Positions 21,057-32,928 are shown, counted from the first letter of the stretch. The stretch is 64,000 bases of DNA from Glebionis coronaria (GCA_025667525.1 CM046878.1:386507307-386571306); one strand, 5' to 3'. Numbers and translations are program-made. Notes: generated by a model from the sequence alone, not told the origin.

Positions 21057-21788
21057 CACACGTTTTATATTTAAGGTAATTTTAGTGTCAGCTTAAAAAT
21101 GCAATTCGAGTTTCAATAAGCTGTTTCCAGCTTATTTACTAGAGCTTTTTGCTATTTTTTATTTTTCCTATGATTTAGATATAGTTTAACAATTTTTGGC
21201 ACAAAGTTTTCATTTTTCACGTTCTTTAATTATTTTTTAGTATTATGTTTATAGCCGGTTTTTATTAAATAGTTTAAACATAGTATATTTAGTTTAAAAA
21301 TTTTCAAAAATAGTTTTTAGGTTTTAATTAAATAGTTTTAGGTTTGCATCCATTTAAATTTCAATTTTAGCTTATTTTTAATTTTATCTAATTTTGGAGT
21401 TTTTTATTAAATTTAAAAATTAATTTGAAATTATTAAAAAGGTTTTGGACTTTTTGGTTTTCAATTTTGAGTTATTTATATTTTTCTTAGTTTAAATTCA
21501 TTTTTTGGTAATTTTTTTAGTACTTTTTAGTTTTGTCGACTTTTACGATTTCACGTTTTTACGTCATAGGGTAATTTTAGCATAATTCGTCTTTATTTTT
21601 CCTTCTTTTCTCAACCAAAAACGACACTAATCCAAACTTGATCTTTATTTTTGGCACCTAATACACACACCTCCTTCGAGAACGAACCCGCATTTATCGA
21701 GCATTCGCGTTTTCCTAAACGTGAACGTTTAATACTTGCCCATTATACGCTCTTTTTCCTAAAAGACGTATTACTACACCTATCATTT

Positions 21789-21803
21789 TGGCGCCGCTGC
21801 TGG
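21789..21803 (+). promoter_or_regulatory. Primer binding site of element C (tRNA-Asp type)
   Basis: TGGCGCCGCTGCTGG lies three bases after the LTR and is two mismatches from the tRNA-Asp complement. Confidence 0.8.
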
Positions 21804-22621
21804 GAGGTGTTTTTAGTGCCATATTAGATATCGTGTTTGTGTAAGTAGTGCGTTTTTGCTTTTCATTTTTGGAAAGCGTAAATATCATACATACTCATTT
21901 TTTTTTATTTTTATTACTATATTATAGAATATCCAAAAAACGTGTTTAGTTTTCCTAAACTAAACACACCAAAAAAATCATTTTACTATATTGTAGATAT
22001 ACCATTATCGTTTTTGTTTTCTTTGTGAATAATATTACTATACGTATCACAATAAATTTACAATATATCTCCAAAAGCGTGAAAACGCAACCTTAATTGG
22101 GATTTCATCACTAAATTATTGTATTCGAATCTAAAGTAAAAGTTTAAAGGCAAAATAGATAAATACTTCCGTGAGGCTTAATTTTTATTAACACAAACTA
22201 TAAGGTGGGTATAAGGCGGTTGTATTTCCCGACCTAAGGGAAAAGGGCTCTTAAGTACTTCGTGCCGCCTCGTTTCCTCCGCTTGCTTGTGCATGTTTTG
22301 AGAAAGAGGGCTAATCGAGGGTTTGCCGCCCAAGTATTATCTACGTATCATATATATTTGCTTGTTTTCAAGATTAAAACCTCTTGGACGTTTTGGTGTT
22401 CCAAAGAACGTTCTAAAGTCATCAAAGGCGTTCACTCAACGGGATCGTTTTCATTCCTTGAAGCTCATTTAATCGAGAAAATCGATTCGAGGAGAGATTT
22501 GTAGATTTTTGTTTACGTAATACACCAAAAAATCCAAAAAAATTAAAAAACAATCAAAAACCAAAAAAATGAAAAAACACAAAAAGAATCTTCGTTGCTA
22601 CCCCCCATTCTACGTTAGTGC
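21804..22621 (+). other. 5' leader of element C
   Basis: About 0.8 kb between primer site and Gag start, AT-rich, without a convincing gene. A 80-residue open frame at 22262-22504 has no recognisable feature. Unlike the A/B leaders, no GACGCATTG block is seen. Confidence 0.7.
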
Positions 22622-23914
22622 ATGCGCACTCGATCGAAGGACTACACGAATTCTAGCGACGCATCGAATCGACGCAATCGAAATCGAAAGAATCGACAAC
22701 GTAGACGGAATTTAGACACCGACGTTCCTAATATCGTTATCGAAACCGTAGAAGAGATGGCCAAGAATCGTACAATGATGGAATTGCTCCAAGCACCCAC
22801 CGAGGGTTATGGAGACGCGATCGTAATTCCCGCTATCGACGCGGAGAATTTTGAGATTAAGAGCGGAATTCTTTCGTTAATCCAAGCTACGAAGTTTCAA
22901 GGTCGTGAAGCCGATAACCCTCACGATCACATTCGAAATTTCGATCGTCTTTTAGCCACGAGCAAGTTTAAGAACATCGACACCGATGTCGTCAAGCTTA
23001 TGCTTTTTCCGTACTCGCTCGATGGTGCCGCCAAGGATTGGTATGAGAAAGAGCCACCTAATTCCATAATTACGTGGAAGGATCTCGTTTCCAAATTCGT
23101 TAATCATTTTTTCCCACCGTCTAAGACGACGTTTTTCAAAAACGATATTACGATATTTGAGCAAAAACCAAATGAATCGTTTAGAGACGCGTGGGATCGT
23201 TTTAGGGAATTTCTTAGGCAATGTCCTCACCACTGTTTTTCCGAGTTTCACCAAATCGATACGTTTTATAACGGTCTTAGTTTTCAAGAACAAGATTCGT
23301 TGAATTCCGCCGCCGGTGGCAACTTTTTGTGTAAAACTCCGAAAGACACTTTGATGATTATCGAAAATCGATCCAAGGTCTTCCAACTCCGTAGCACACC
23401 GAGTGTTGCCAGTGTCGCCAACGTTAGTAATTCTAATCGCGACAATGAGAGAGTTGATGCGAAAGTCGATAAATTGACGAATGTGTTTACGTCTTTTCTC
23501 ATCGAAATGCAAAAGAAGGACGCTCCCGCTACAGTGAAAGCGGTTGAGGTTTCGTGTACGTATTGTGGTGGACCACATAATTATTACGATTGTGCGAATC
23601 CGCATGGCCAAACGTCGAACGTAAACGCGTTAAAAAACAATTTTTCTAATCAAAATCAAAATAACGCCGGTCCATCGCAACAAACGAATTATAACCAAGG
23701 CAACAATTTTAATCAAAACCGAAACAATTTTCAAGGAAATAATCATCAAGGAAATTTTTCGAATCAAGGTCGAAACTTAAATTGGCAAAATAGAGATAAT
23801 AGTCAAAACTCAAATTTTTCAAACAACAACCAAGGGAATTTTCAAAGAAGTAATCAAAACCAATCAAACTTTAATTCAAATCAAAATAGTTCGTCAAACG
23901 ATTTTCAAAATTAG
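22622..23914 (+). CDS. gag: Gag of element C (430 aa, ends at an in-frame TAG)
   Basis: Capsid/nucleocapsid-type protein that would package element RNA. The start MRTRSK parallels element A. The Gag core runs over residues ~100-230, with DWYEKEPPNSIITW, FVNHFFPPSK, FRDAWDRFREFLRQCPHH and DTFYNGLSFQEQDSLNSAAGG. A zinc knuckle CTYCGGPHNYYDC at ~312-325 has Cx2Cx3Hx4C spacing. The C-terminus is extremely Asn/Gln-rich. The frame ends in TAG at 23912-23914. The next codons in the same frame (MKTNEANMRRLEGE) match the MKTN region of element A's polyprotein, so the TAG interrupts a formerly continuous protein, unless it is read through. Confidence 0.88.
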   Translation: MRTRSKDYTNSSDASNRRNRNRKNRQRRRNLDTDVPNIVIETVEEMAKNRTMMELLQAPTEGYGDAIVIPAIDAENFEIKSGILSLIQATKFQGREADNPHDHIRNFDRLLATSKFKNIDTDVVKLMLFPYSLDGAAKDWYEKEPPNSIITWKDLVSKFVNHFFPPSKTTFFKNDITIFEQKPNESFRDAWDRFREFLRQCPHHCFSEFHQIDTFYNGLSFQEQDSLNSAAGGNFLCKTPKDTLMIIENRSKVFQLRSTPSVASVANVSNSNRDNERVDAKVDKLTNVFTSFLIEMQKKDAPATVKAVEVSCTYCGGPHNYYDCANPHGQTSNVNALKNNFSNQNQNNAGPSQQTNYNQGNNFNQNRNNFQGNNHQGNFSNQGRNLNWQNRDNSQNSNFSNNNQGNFQRSNQNQSNFNSNQNSSSNDFQN

Positions 23915-24140
23915 ATGAAAACGAATGAGGCTAATATGAGACGATTAGAGGGAGAAATTGTTACTTTGAAAAACGAGTTTTCCACGACGTTGAGGAATCA
24001 AAATACTAAAATAGAACAAGGACAAGATCGACATAAAAAAGATGTTTTCGGCCATTATGAACAAGTCTAACGGTGCATCATCGAGTTCGTTACCTAGTGA
24101 CACCGTTGCTAATCCGAAAGAATAATGTAAGGTCGCCACA
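23915..24140 (+). pseudogene. Gag-protease linker of element C, broken
   Basis: Continues the Gag frame as MKTNEANMRRLEGE to a stop near 24068. Then another frame shows SSSLPSDTVANPKE, which matches the [13 protein letters not shown] segment of element A. One frameshift and stops near 24068 and 24123 separate Gag from the protease frame. Confidence 0.65.
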
Positions 24141-25970
24141 ATGTCAGTTGGAAAAGGTCGTTCGATTTCCCCAAACCTTAGCGGTTTTAGAGTTGTTACT
24201 TCATCTCGACCCTCGACTTCGCAAACGCCTTCATGTTCCAAAGTCGAGGGAGTGAACGTGGCGACAAAGGAAAGGAGTGCACACCCTCGTGTACCTAGAA
24301 TTCCATCCACGGTTCAAAAAGAGAGCTTCATCGACCTCACCAACGTAACCCTTGAAGAAACTTGTGCTTTGATACTTCTACAAAAGCCTAAAATGCGTAT
24401 GCCGAGAAAGGAAGAAGATCCGGGCCAATTTCTACTACCTTGTGATTTTTCCGAGATTGAGGGATGTTTAGCACTTGCCGACTTAGGTGCTAGCATCAAT
24501 CTCATGCCTCATTCTCTTTGGAAATTGATGAGATTGCCTTGTCTCACCCCAACGAACATGACAATCGAGCTAGCGAATTGTACACCATTAAAACCAATTG
24601 GAATTGCCGAGGATGTCTACGTTAAAACTGGAACGTTTATTTTTCCCGCGGATTTCGTCATTTCCGATTACGAGTGCGATCCTAAATGTCCCATTATTTT
24701 AGGTCGTCCCTTTTTATCAACGGCTCGAGCCGTAATCGACGTTCACGGTGGAAAATTAACGATGTCGTATGGGGAACAAAAAATGGACTTTTTCACGAAT
24801 AGATCCCAAATTCCAAATGATCTTGAAAAAACCGAAGCTTCAAATTCTAATTATTTCAAAATGTTAACTTTAGCGGAAAATATGAGGCTTGACGCATGTT
24901 TTGAAGGAATTAAAATGAACGGTTTTAAAAATGAGGATTTCAATGATAAAGAATACGTTTACTTAATTCAAAAGTGTATGCGTATATTTATGGACGAAAA
25001 AATTTTGTGGGATCTATTCGGTGAAACAAGTGAAACACCAATTCCGAAGGGCGACGTTAGTGCCATCACGACAATGAAAAAAATGGACTCGTCTTCACCA
25101 CCTTCGAAGGACCACGTCTTTGAGGCTTCGACTTCTAAATATTTTGAAGTGCCTCCATCACCTAGCCCAAAATCCATTGAGGCTAAAGGTTTTATCGGTC
25201 TCAATCCAATCGTCATAGAAAGGTCACCTAAGCATAGTCACGTGACTTGTAAGACCATGGTTGTGAGTTCTCACATCGACACTTTCTTTGACGAGGAAGA
25301 CGAGAACGATTTTACCGAACTCAATCACATACTCCAAAATCCACAAGCGATATTTGATTCTACTAAAAAGAGCTCAACATGTGGTGAGTATGATGATTTC
25401 GTCTTCGAGCCCGAGATCGAGGAAATAATCGCACGAGAGCTAGCTCTTTTACCTCCACTACCACCTACGAGTGAGGTCGATTTTTCCAACGTCGAAGCCG
25501 AACTTGAAGAGTTGGAACGTCTAATTTTTAATGGTGACGAACCAACTCACGTGCTTCATAATCCCATTCTCGAGGAGTTATCTAATCAACGCTCCTCAAA
25601 TGAGAATGACGTTTACCACATTCGTGAGGATCTAACTTATCAACGATACCCACAAATGAATGATGGTTTCGTACTTGATCGTGATATTTTCGAGAGAGTT
25701 TCTAAAATCATTAACGAGGGGAATGACAAACCTTGGTTTGACGAGCCTATCTACTATGAAGAAATCGAAGATATCGACGTTCATAAGGATGATGAATATG
25801 TAGACCCCGAGGGGGTGGTGTTCTTTATCGATCATCGTTTTGAGAGTTTGTACAACCCACCCCCTCCCACCAATGACTTAAATGTCAGAATTTTTAGCGC
25901 GACTAATTTTGAATTCGAACGCCAAATATTTTCGACATTATCAAATCGGGTTTTCATAAAGAGTTTTTGA
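24141..25970 (+). CDS. Aspartic protease plus acidic domain of element C (609 aa, no RT)
   Basis: Opens at ATG 24141 (MSVGKGRS); the true reading may begin upstream. Residues ~85-215 are a retroviral-type aspartic protease: FLLPCDFSEIEGC, then [15 protein letters not shown] with the DLGAS active-site motif near 115, then ILGRPFLSTARAVID. It resembles the protease of element A closely. After this, instead of RT, ~390 residues rich in Asp/Glu/Pro/Ser follow, with no fold I recognise. The frame ends at 25970, and the reading appears to continue one base out of frame into the next segment. The whole may form a protease-acidic-FDPG protein of a non-autonomous element. Confidence 0.82.
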   Translation: MSVGKGRSISPNLSGFRVVTSSRPSTSQTPSCSKVEGVNVATKERSAHPRVPRIPSTVQKESFIDLTNVTLEETCALILLQKPKMRMPRKEEDPGQFLLPCDFSEIEGCLALADLGASINLMPHSLWKLMRLPCLTPTNMTIELANCTPLKPIGIAEDVYVKTGTFIFPADFVISDYECDPKCPIILGRPFLSTARAVIDVHGGKLTMSYGEQKMDFFTNRSQIPNDLEKTEASNSNYFKMLTLAENMRLDACFEGIKMNGFKNEDFNDKEYVYLIQKCMRIFMDEKILWDLFGETSETPIPKGDVSAITTMKKMDSSSPPSKDHVFEASTSKYFEVPPSPSPKSIEAKGFIGLNPIVIERSPKHSHVTCKTMVVSSHIDTFFDEEDENDFTELNHILQNPQAIFDSTKKSSTCGEYDDFVFEPEIEEIIARELALLPPLPPTSEVDFSNVEAELEELERLIFNGDEPTHVLHNPILEELSNQRSSNENDVYHIREDLTYQRYPQMNDGFVLDRDIFERVSKIINEGNDKPWFDEPIYYEEIEDIDVHKDDEYVDPEGVVFFIDHRFESLYNPPPPTNDLNVRIFSATNFEFERQIFSTLSNRVFIKSF

Positions 25971-26419
25971 ACGACGAAAAAGGAAAAGATTTTGAATTTA
26001 ATTTAAATGATTTTTCTACATGTCTAACTCCGTCATCACTACATTTTATGAGTGCTACCACCTCGTCTACTCCTTTTGACGATGGTGTATGTGGTTTTAG
26101 TCTGGGGGAAGCCCCTTATGTTTCCTCACGTTTTTCCACCGAGTACGAGATCTACGATCCCGGAATTGCTTGTAAAGGGAAATCTCGGTCTTCCAGCGAT
26201 GCAATAAATGGAAAATTTATCTATTTGCTAGGTGTGAGTCTACCTCGAGTAGCTTATTGTTTAGGATCCCCACCCATTGTCCCACCTTTCTACTTCTCAT
26301 CTCTTTTCTTCTACCCCTTTGGGGTTCTAGCACATGTTGAAGTGCCGTTGGTTCGTTTATCCCATGAAAACGAGGATGCTATCTTCGACCCCGGTATTTT
26401 GCAGCATCAAAGGACTTAG
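25971..26419 (+). pseudogene. FDPG-motif C-terminal segment of element C (frameshifted continuation)
   Basis: An open frame of about 150 codons starting in the frame next to the protease ORF, without an ATG of its own. It contains EYEIYDPGI (~26141-26168) and HENEDAIFDPGI (~26363-26398), matching the paired GNED..FDPG motifs of the element B protein. In both proteins the second copy lies close to the C-terminus. It most likely belonged to the preceding ORF before a frameshift near 25960. Function unknown. Confidence 0.6.
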
Positions 26420-28278
26420 TCCTTAGTACCGGTTGCTTTGGGCATTGTTTATCATGTATGCCCCACCAAAAATGACCATACCATGATAATCCCTATATGA
26501 TCACATTTATGGGGATTCGAGTCAAGCTCTTGACTCGGTTATCAAAAACAAGATGCCTCGTGGGGGAGTTCCCATGTTTATCCTTGTACATATTATTGCT
26601 TTCGTAGTTAATGTAACGAGGGGACTTGTGCTCTTCCAACCTTTGTTTTGTGGTTGTTTGTGATTGTGATTCAATAGGTTCATCGACACCATTAAAGCCT
26701 CTCGTGTTCGTTTTATGTATCACTCGAGCTTCGATCGTTGCCTTTGGAGATTCCGATATCCGATGATATCCTTTTATGTTCTAACGTTTATTTTATTAGC
26801 ATAATTCATAAACGGCTTTTAGGTTATTCGTTTTACCCTTTCCATGCTCGAGATTAAGCATTCGACTACGTCTCTAGTATGGGAGTGTTTCACCCCTAGA
26901 CTCGAAACATTGAGGACAATGTTTAGTTTTAGTATGGGGGGTGAGTAGATACTTCACCTTGCTTACGTCAACACGCAATCCAATTTTCATCGTTTTGTTC
27001 TCGTTTTGTTGCAAAATAAGGCTAAAAATGGCCAAATTTTAAAAAATTTCGTATTTTTCATAAGTGTTTAAGACACGAATGTAGGTTTACCGATGGTGAG
27101 AATAAGAGTAATTTTGACTCGATCGTGCGTGTTGAGAACTTAGCTTCGATTCCTTAACTTCATAGGCTAAGTCTCTCAAATGAGGACGAGAAATGATAGA
27201 GTTATTTATAAGTTACGTAATCTTCACGATCTCATGTGTAGTAATTATTGCTTATTCTCCCCACACTTGCATATAAATAAATTGTTAATAAATATTGATT
27301 TAGCGGCTTAGTCTCTATTGTTGGTTTCTAATTTGTTTTAGTAGCTTCCATGTAATTAAATTGGGAAAACATTGAGGATTCGCCAGCGTCACGGTTTTAA
27401 AGTATTGGCACCCGAATAATCAAAGGTTTCACCCAATAATAAGATTTCAAGTGCTCACCTAAATTAAGCAAAAATTTGAAGCTCACAGAATCGAAAAATC
27501 TATGCGAAATTGAAAGTGAATCAAGCCTTAATCTTTGAAGCCTTAAAGATCCAAAAATCGCTTTAGCGTGAGGATATACGTCAAGTCATAATAAAACCAC
27601 CGATGATGGCGGATAATAAAAGACAAGGGCTGGACCGAAGTCATAATAAAAGCTTCATGGCAAAGTTGAATAAAAGATGGAGGTAAACCAAGATAATAAA
27701 ACCACCGATGATGAGGCGGATAATAAAAGTCATGGTAATAAGTCTCATGTTCAAAACCGTTCTAAAACCGTGTTTATCGATCCTCTTTGTTGACTTAATT
27801 TTTTGACATCGTTGTCTATTAGGATAAATTATTAATTTAATGATTTAGGTTACACCGTTAAGACTTTATTTTTGTACTTAATCTCTATTCACGCATAATT
27901 CAATGATGTATCCTCGTGATCATTAAGACAAAATAAAATATAAGAGATACCAATTAGGAATAAGGGAGTCTAGGTATGTAATTAACACTCATGAGTAATG
28001 ATTGTGTTGCTAACTTATAATAACAATGATCTCGTTACACGCTTAGCATGGAATCGAGTGAAAATTGAGGATGACGAGCTTATCTCTATGAGGCATTCAC
28101 GTGTTCTTATTCTATGATCTTAAAAGTCACTTAATCGTGATGAAAACAATACATTATGTCTAAAACACGTGTAGTAGTTTATTTAAGTTTTCGTTTTCAA
28201 TAAATGTCCTCATAAAATGATATTTTTTTGTGCTACGATACTTAATTCTAGCATTGTGTGGGGACACGGCAATGGTTT
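26420..28278 (+). other. 3' non-coding internal region of element C
   Basis: About 1.86 kb with no gene, homologous throughout to 15165-16969 of element D and in blocks to 11126-12980 of element B. It contains the hairpin AACATTGAGGACAATGTT (26906-26923), AGTATGGGGGG (26931-26941), ACGAGAAATGATAGAGTT (27186-27203) and a block ending AAAATATAAGAGATAC (27950). Confidence 0.8.
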
Positions 28279-28290
28279 AGTATGGGGGAG
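28279..28290 (+). promoter_or_regulatory. Polypurine tract of element C
   Basis: AGTATGGGGGAG immediately before the 3' LTR start TGATGAGACTAC, identical to the tract of element D. Confidence 0.75.
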
Positions 28291-30717
28291 TGATGAGACT
28301 ACAATTATACATAGTCTCATCGTCCAAATCGGGCTTAAAACGCTTAAAATATCATCAAAATACCCAAATATATGCTTGTGTTTGTTCATTGTGTATTTTA
28401 GGTACATATATCGTGAAATCAACAAAAGATCAAAGGAATCAAGCAAAAACGAACACGGGAAACGAAGCCGCACAAAGAACCGGACCCCAATCATGAATTT
28501 CCTTTGAAGTCCTTGAAGAATTGAAGAATGTCAAGATTGGTCCCTCAACTTTTGAAGATTGACACTTTATACCCCTCATCTATCAAAAGTTACTTTAGGG
28601 TCCCTAAAGTTTGAATAAGTACCAAGCTTAGTCCTCCTATTATGAAGAAACTACAATATAAGTCCTCATAATGAGTTTGTTTAACAAAAGGACTATAGAT
28701 GAAATTGTATGTGGATGGATGGTGCAAATGGAATGGACCTATCATGCAAAGCTGATAAAGGAGTTGGTTAACAAGAGGGGCTTAAACTGCCAAAATGAAG
28801 AACCATTTTTATTAAATCTAACCAACCCACCCAACAATACCCGGTCAACACCCAATACCCAGTCAACAGCCACTAACCTAACGACACCTCATACCCATTT
28901 TCCTTTTCTACCAAAACCACTAACCAACCATTAAACCCACGTTCTTATTATTATCATTTTTAAACAAATATTGTTAATAACAAAAGAGCGCTAAAAATTT
29001 CCCCTAATCTCTAAACAGATTCAAACCACCACTGTAACAACCCCTAGAACCCTAATCATGAAAAATCTTAAAACCCAAAATCAAAAACTAATCATTTCCA
29101 GATCACTAATCCCCTAACCCCTTAACACATCCCAACTCTCAAATCCTTGACACATGCATCCAGTGGCCCCCTCGCGTGTTTCCTTGTCACCCCTGATTTA
29201 GTAAGAAGGGAATCAAGGCATCAAATCAACGGCTCAAGCGTTTTCTTCCTTACAAAGAAATCCACCAATGTCCAAGATTGAATATACACAGCCTGGCATC
29301 TCTTCGTCAGTAACATGGGAAGCTTTGACCAAGAATTTTCAAACAAGGACCAAGGGCATTCCTGGTAATTCAGTAACAACTAGGGTTTGTAGTTTTTGAT
29401 TCTAGAAACCTCTTGTAGCCATTATATAAGGCGCTAGTATTTTATCTTTAGTTCTTGTTCCAGCTTTTTGTAAACTATTTTAAATTTAATGAAAAATTTG
29501 ATTTTTAATTTTTATCAAATGTGCTGAGTTTCATGTAGTGTAATCGTTTCTTTTATGAAATTGCAATTTAATTTTCTTAGTGTAAAAGATACTCGAGTGT
29601 ACTCGAATTTCAGTTGAGGTAGTCTAGTTTGTATTAGCTTACTTGACTGATTGATTGACACTCAATCAGCCAAACTAAGTTTGTGTATGCTGTTTGTTGA
29701 AAGTGTTTCTTTGGTTTTTAACTTATTTCCAAAAAGTGGGTTTCAAGAATCTGTTTTCTTTTGTTTTGAAAGGCTTTGCTAAAAATCCTTTTCCCATACT
29801 GTCAGTGTTTATTGTTCACAGGTTTTCCTTCCTATTTGGCCTGACAAGCCAAATATTGGAAAGAAAATTGGTGAAGTGTTACTGCTTCATTTGTTTGGTA
29901 TGTGTAGAGGCTCGTCTCCATCTTTCTAACAAATCACGTGCCCAAGAGAAGGCGTCAGCTTGCTTTGTTTAGCTTGAAAAAATCTATACCAGGTATTCGG
30001 CTTTGAACCCTCAAAAAGTATGTGATGAATTTGATAAATGTGATTTGTGCTTTGGGTGTTTAATCTAGTTATCATTTTGTGTATTTGGTATTTTTAGGCT
30101 GATTGTCATATGCTTGGTAAGTTTATTAAGTAATAGTTAGTTATTTATGCGTTAACCCTTTAGAAATTTTGGTTTGCATTAGTTTAAGGGGTGTTTGGTT
30201 GGGTGGATTAAAGGCTGATGAGGTGACATCATAAGCTTCTATTTAAGCTGAACATTACCTTTTTATCTTATTATTATAGTTTGAGTATTTGTAGTACTTA
30301 AGATAGTTACATTAAATACTTGCATCTTTCACTTTTAGACTTAAGAGGGAAAAATCTGCATAAAAATCAGTAGAGCTAGGTTGTTCTAGTTATTTTGATT
30401 CCAATTCTTGTGAGTTGTTAGATTATTTGTTATACTAGGGTTGGATGCTTTATGTTTGAGGTTGGTTTTGCTAGGGTTTAAGTTTTGACTGATTTAAACT
30501 AGTTAGACAACCATTTGAACCAGCAAGTATACCACCAAACCTCATTGCATGCCCATAGTAGTTGTAGGGGTGTTTGCTGCGGGATCTTTAGGTTTAAAAC
30601 CTGTTATTAGCTCGTACTTTGGGTAGATTTTGCTGCAATTAAGTTAGATTTATGGTTGCTAGATTTTATTGAAAGTGAACTAGTCCACTGTATTACTGTC
30701 ATTGTTTAGGGGTGCTT
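28291..30717 (+). repeat. 3' LTR of element C, part 1
   Basis: Starts TGATGAGACTACAATTATAC and aligns with 17944 onwards. Interrupted at 30717 by the Cassandra element (TSD TGCTT). The 5' LTR at ~20354 shows the uninterrupted sequence GGGGTGCTTGGCTTGC, which confirms the insertion. Confidence 0.9.
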
Positions 30718-30982
30718 TGTAACATCTCGCCTACTCAGATCACAATATTGTCCGCTTTGCCCATAGGCTCACGACTTTGCTTTGTGGCCCTCATGTAAGT
30801 ACTTCTCGGTTGGTCACCCAGGCTAGTACTACTCTGACATGAGCACGCTTAACTGCCAGTTCCTAAGAACCCCACGTGCAGTAGACCACAAAACGCGCTG
30901 TGTAATGAAAAGGAAAATGTTTTCTTATGAGCCAAGATCTCTCCTGGCCACAACCGATGTGGGATTTGCTTGGGGTGTCACA
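30718..30982 (-). repeat. Cassandra 3' LTR
   Basis: 265 bp, closely similar to 32929-33193. The 5S-like core is at 30812-30851 on the minus strand, reading TTAAGCGTGCTC then AGAGTAGTACTAG then CTGGGTGACC. This matches the usual plant 5S sequence (AAGCGTGCTTGGGCGAGAG, TAGTACTAGGATGGGTGACC) apart from a few bases. Confidence 0.85.
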
Positions 30983-31028
30983 ATCACCCCCCCTTCGGGA
31001 CTCATCGTCCTCGATGAGGTTTGCCCCA

Positions 31029-32886
31029 TGATAGGTGTGTAAACACCCATCTTTTCTACCACTTAATTACAATAATAACCGGACCAAAACGTGTATTTTA
31101 TGTCTTTTATGTCGGAATTATGCGTGGTTTGTGTTTTTGTTGTGATTTAGGATGAAAAGGTTAAAAAGGGAGAAAACACGGACATTCACGGGCATTTACA
31201 GACTTTTATTGAAGAAAAGGATGAAAGACGAAGTCAAGAAATCAAGAGTGCAAAAAGAACGGAAGTCCACGACCAATTCTGAAGATTTATCGAAGAAAAA
31301 GTCAAAAGACGGAAGTTTATCAAAAGTCGAAGAATTCAAGTCTATTTTATTGAAGAATTTAAAGACGAGTTCGAAGAAATCCCGAAGCCAAAAAGTCCCT
31401 TAAGTCCAAGTTTAAAGAAGATTAGAAGAAAAGGACTAATGACGCAATTAATGAAGATTAATAAAAGGAGGGACTTAAACTTGTAATTAAGAAGAAAGGA
31501 AAGAGGGGAGGAAGCTTCCTTAATCCTCCCCTATATATAGATTAGGATAGTTATCATTTCACTGTTGTTGGCTAGGGTGACACTAGTTCTTCCACCATTT
31601 AAATACTTGTCATTTACATTAATTGTCAATTTAATTACCTTGTCTCGCACCTTAAATTCATTTAATTTCAAGTAAGTTTTCATTTAATTATTGTCAATCT
31701 TTGCGTTATCTTGTCAATCTCTTATCTACCTTTCTTATTCTTTGATTCATGAGTTTATGTTATGTTCATGTTCATGCTTTATTTTGATCTAAGTGGTTGT
31801 TGATTATTGTGGTAAAAGTTGTTTGATTTCATGTTTTTGATTGTTTGTTGATGTTATTTGTTGATCCGTTACTATTTTTATTAATTCGTTGTGTTGATTT
31901 TGCTTAATTTGTGTTTATATCTGCTGGTACTCATCTTCCTTGTTCTTCGGAAGAGTTTTGCTTTGTTTCTGTGTTTCCAGAAAAAGTTCCGAACCAAGGA
32001 AAGGATAGAAGGCTTCATTCGGAAGTCCAAAGTGCCGAATCAAGGAGCTTCATCCGGAAGTCAAAACTTCCGAACCAAGGTTGCTCATTCGGAACTTCAA
32101 AAGTTCTGAACCAAACTTGTTCACTCGGAAGTCAAAACTTCCGAACCAAGACTCTTCATTCGGAACCTTCCGAATCAATAACTTCCGAACCAATTCCAAA
32201 AGTTCCGAACCAAGGGCCTTCATTCGGAACTTCAAAAGTTCCGAATAAAGGAGTTTCATCCGGAAAGTTCCGAATCAGGGGGTGACCAAAACTTCCGAAT
32301 CAAGGCAAGATTTACAAGTTCCGAATCAGCAAGTTCCGAACGAAGGATTGTTTTGGATAAGTGACATATTCAGACAAATTTGTTCCGGATCAAGGATTTT
32401 GGTAATATTCCAAGTGAAGAAGAATCATTTCAACCAAAGGTGACATTTAGGACGAATGATTGTTCCAAACGAAGGTTTATTCCGAATGAGCTGTATTCAG
32501 GTTCTTATTAGCTTTTATTTTTAATTTTTATCTTCAAGCCTTATTTTACTTGCCTTTTTATTTAATTGCACTTTTAGATTATTTGCCTTAGTTTTAGTCG
32601 CACTTTAAGTTTGCCTTAGATAGATTTAAGTTCACGTCATTTTATTTTAGTGCCCTTTAATTTTAGTCACCTTTTTAAATACTCGCACTTTACTTTAATT
32701 AGACTTAGATTTACTTAAAAATCACTTTTACTTTTAAGTCTTTGCATTTAAATTTAAAATCACCCAAAAATATTCTTTTTCACCAAAGTTCAACTAAGTC
32801 ACACATAGGAGCCTAGATCAATTCGTTAAGATTCCGAGAACACGAACTTAATCTTTAACTTTTATACGGGCAAAAGCCTTGTATCA
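31029..32886 (+). repeat. Solo LTR F (A/B-type family) inside Cassandra
   Basis: Begins TGATAGGTGTGTAAACACCC and ends CTTGTATCA, with TSD CCCCA on both sides (31024-31028, 32887-32891). It is 1858 bp. It shares CGGAATTATGCGTGGTTTG, AAAAAGAACGGAAGTCCA and GAAGATTTATCGAAGAAAAA with the LTRs of A and B. It has no internal region, so it is a solo LTR left by recombination between two LTRs. A TATA signal (CTATATATAG) lies at 31531 and a hairpin array at 31978-32480. Confidence 0.88.
31978..32480 (+). repeat. Hairpin array of LTR F
   Basis: Units of CGGAAGTCAAAACTTCCG and CGGAACTTCAAAAGTTCCG alternate with spacers such as AACCAAGG and TCATT. Both stem versions occur, so G-C and C-G pairs exchange between units, as in element B. 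The later units are degenerate. Confidence 0.75.
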
Positions 32887-32912
32887 CCCCACCATCCTGA
32901 ACGGCTCAGGAG

Positions 32913-32926
32913 TGGCTCTGATACCA
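32913..32926 (-). promoter_or_regulatory. Cassandra primer binding site (tRNA-Met type)
   Basis: The minus strand reads TGGTATCAGAGCCA two bases after the LTR end TGTTACA, matching the initiator tRNA-Met 3' end complement. Confidence 0.85.
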
Positions 32927-32928
32927 CT

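Noticed and set aside
22952..23611. 219-codon frame on the minus strand
   Set aside because: Antisense shadow of the element C gag; no domain and composition follows gag codons.
30839..31042. 67-codon frame in the Cassandra LTR
   Set aside because: Lies across the 5S-like sequence on the opposite strand; Cassandra is non-coding.
31152..31403. Lys/Ser-rich small proteins in the A/B/F LTRs (also 6742-6933, 8067-8249, 13125-13307)
   Set aside because: Homologous across LTRs because the DNA is homologous; no conserved start or stop in all copies and located upstream of the TATA box.
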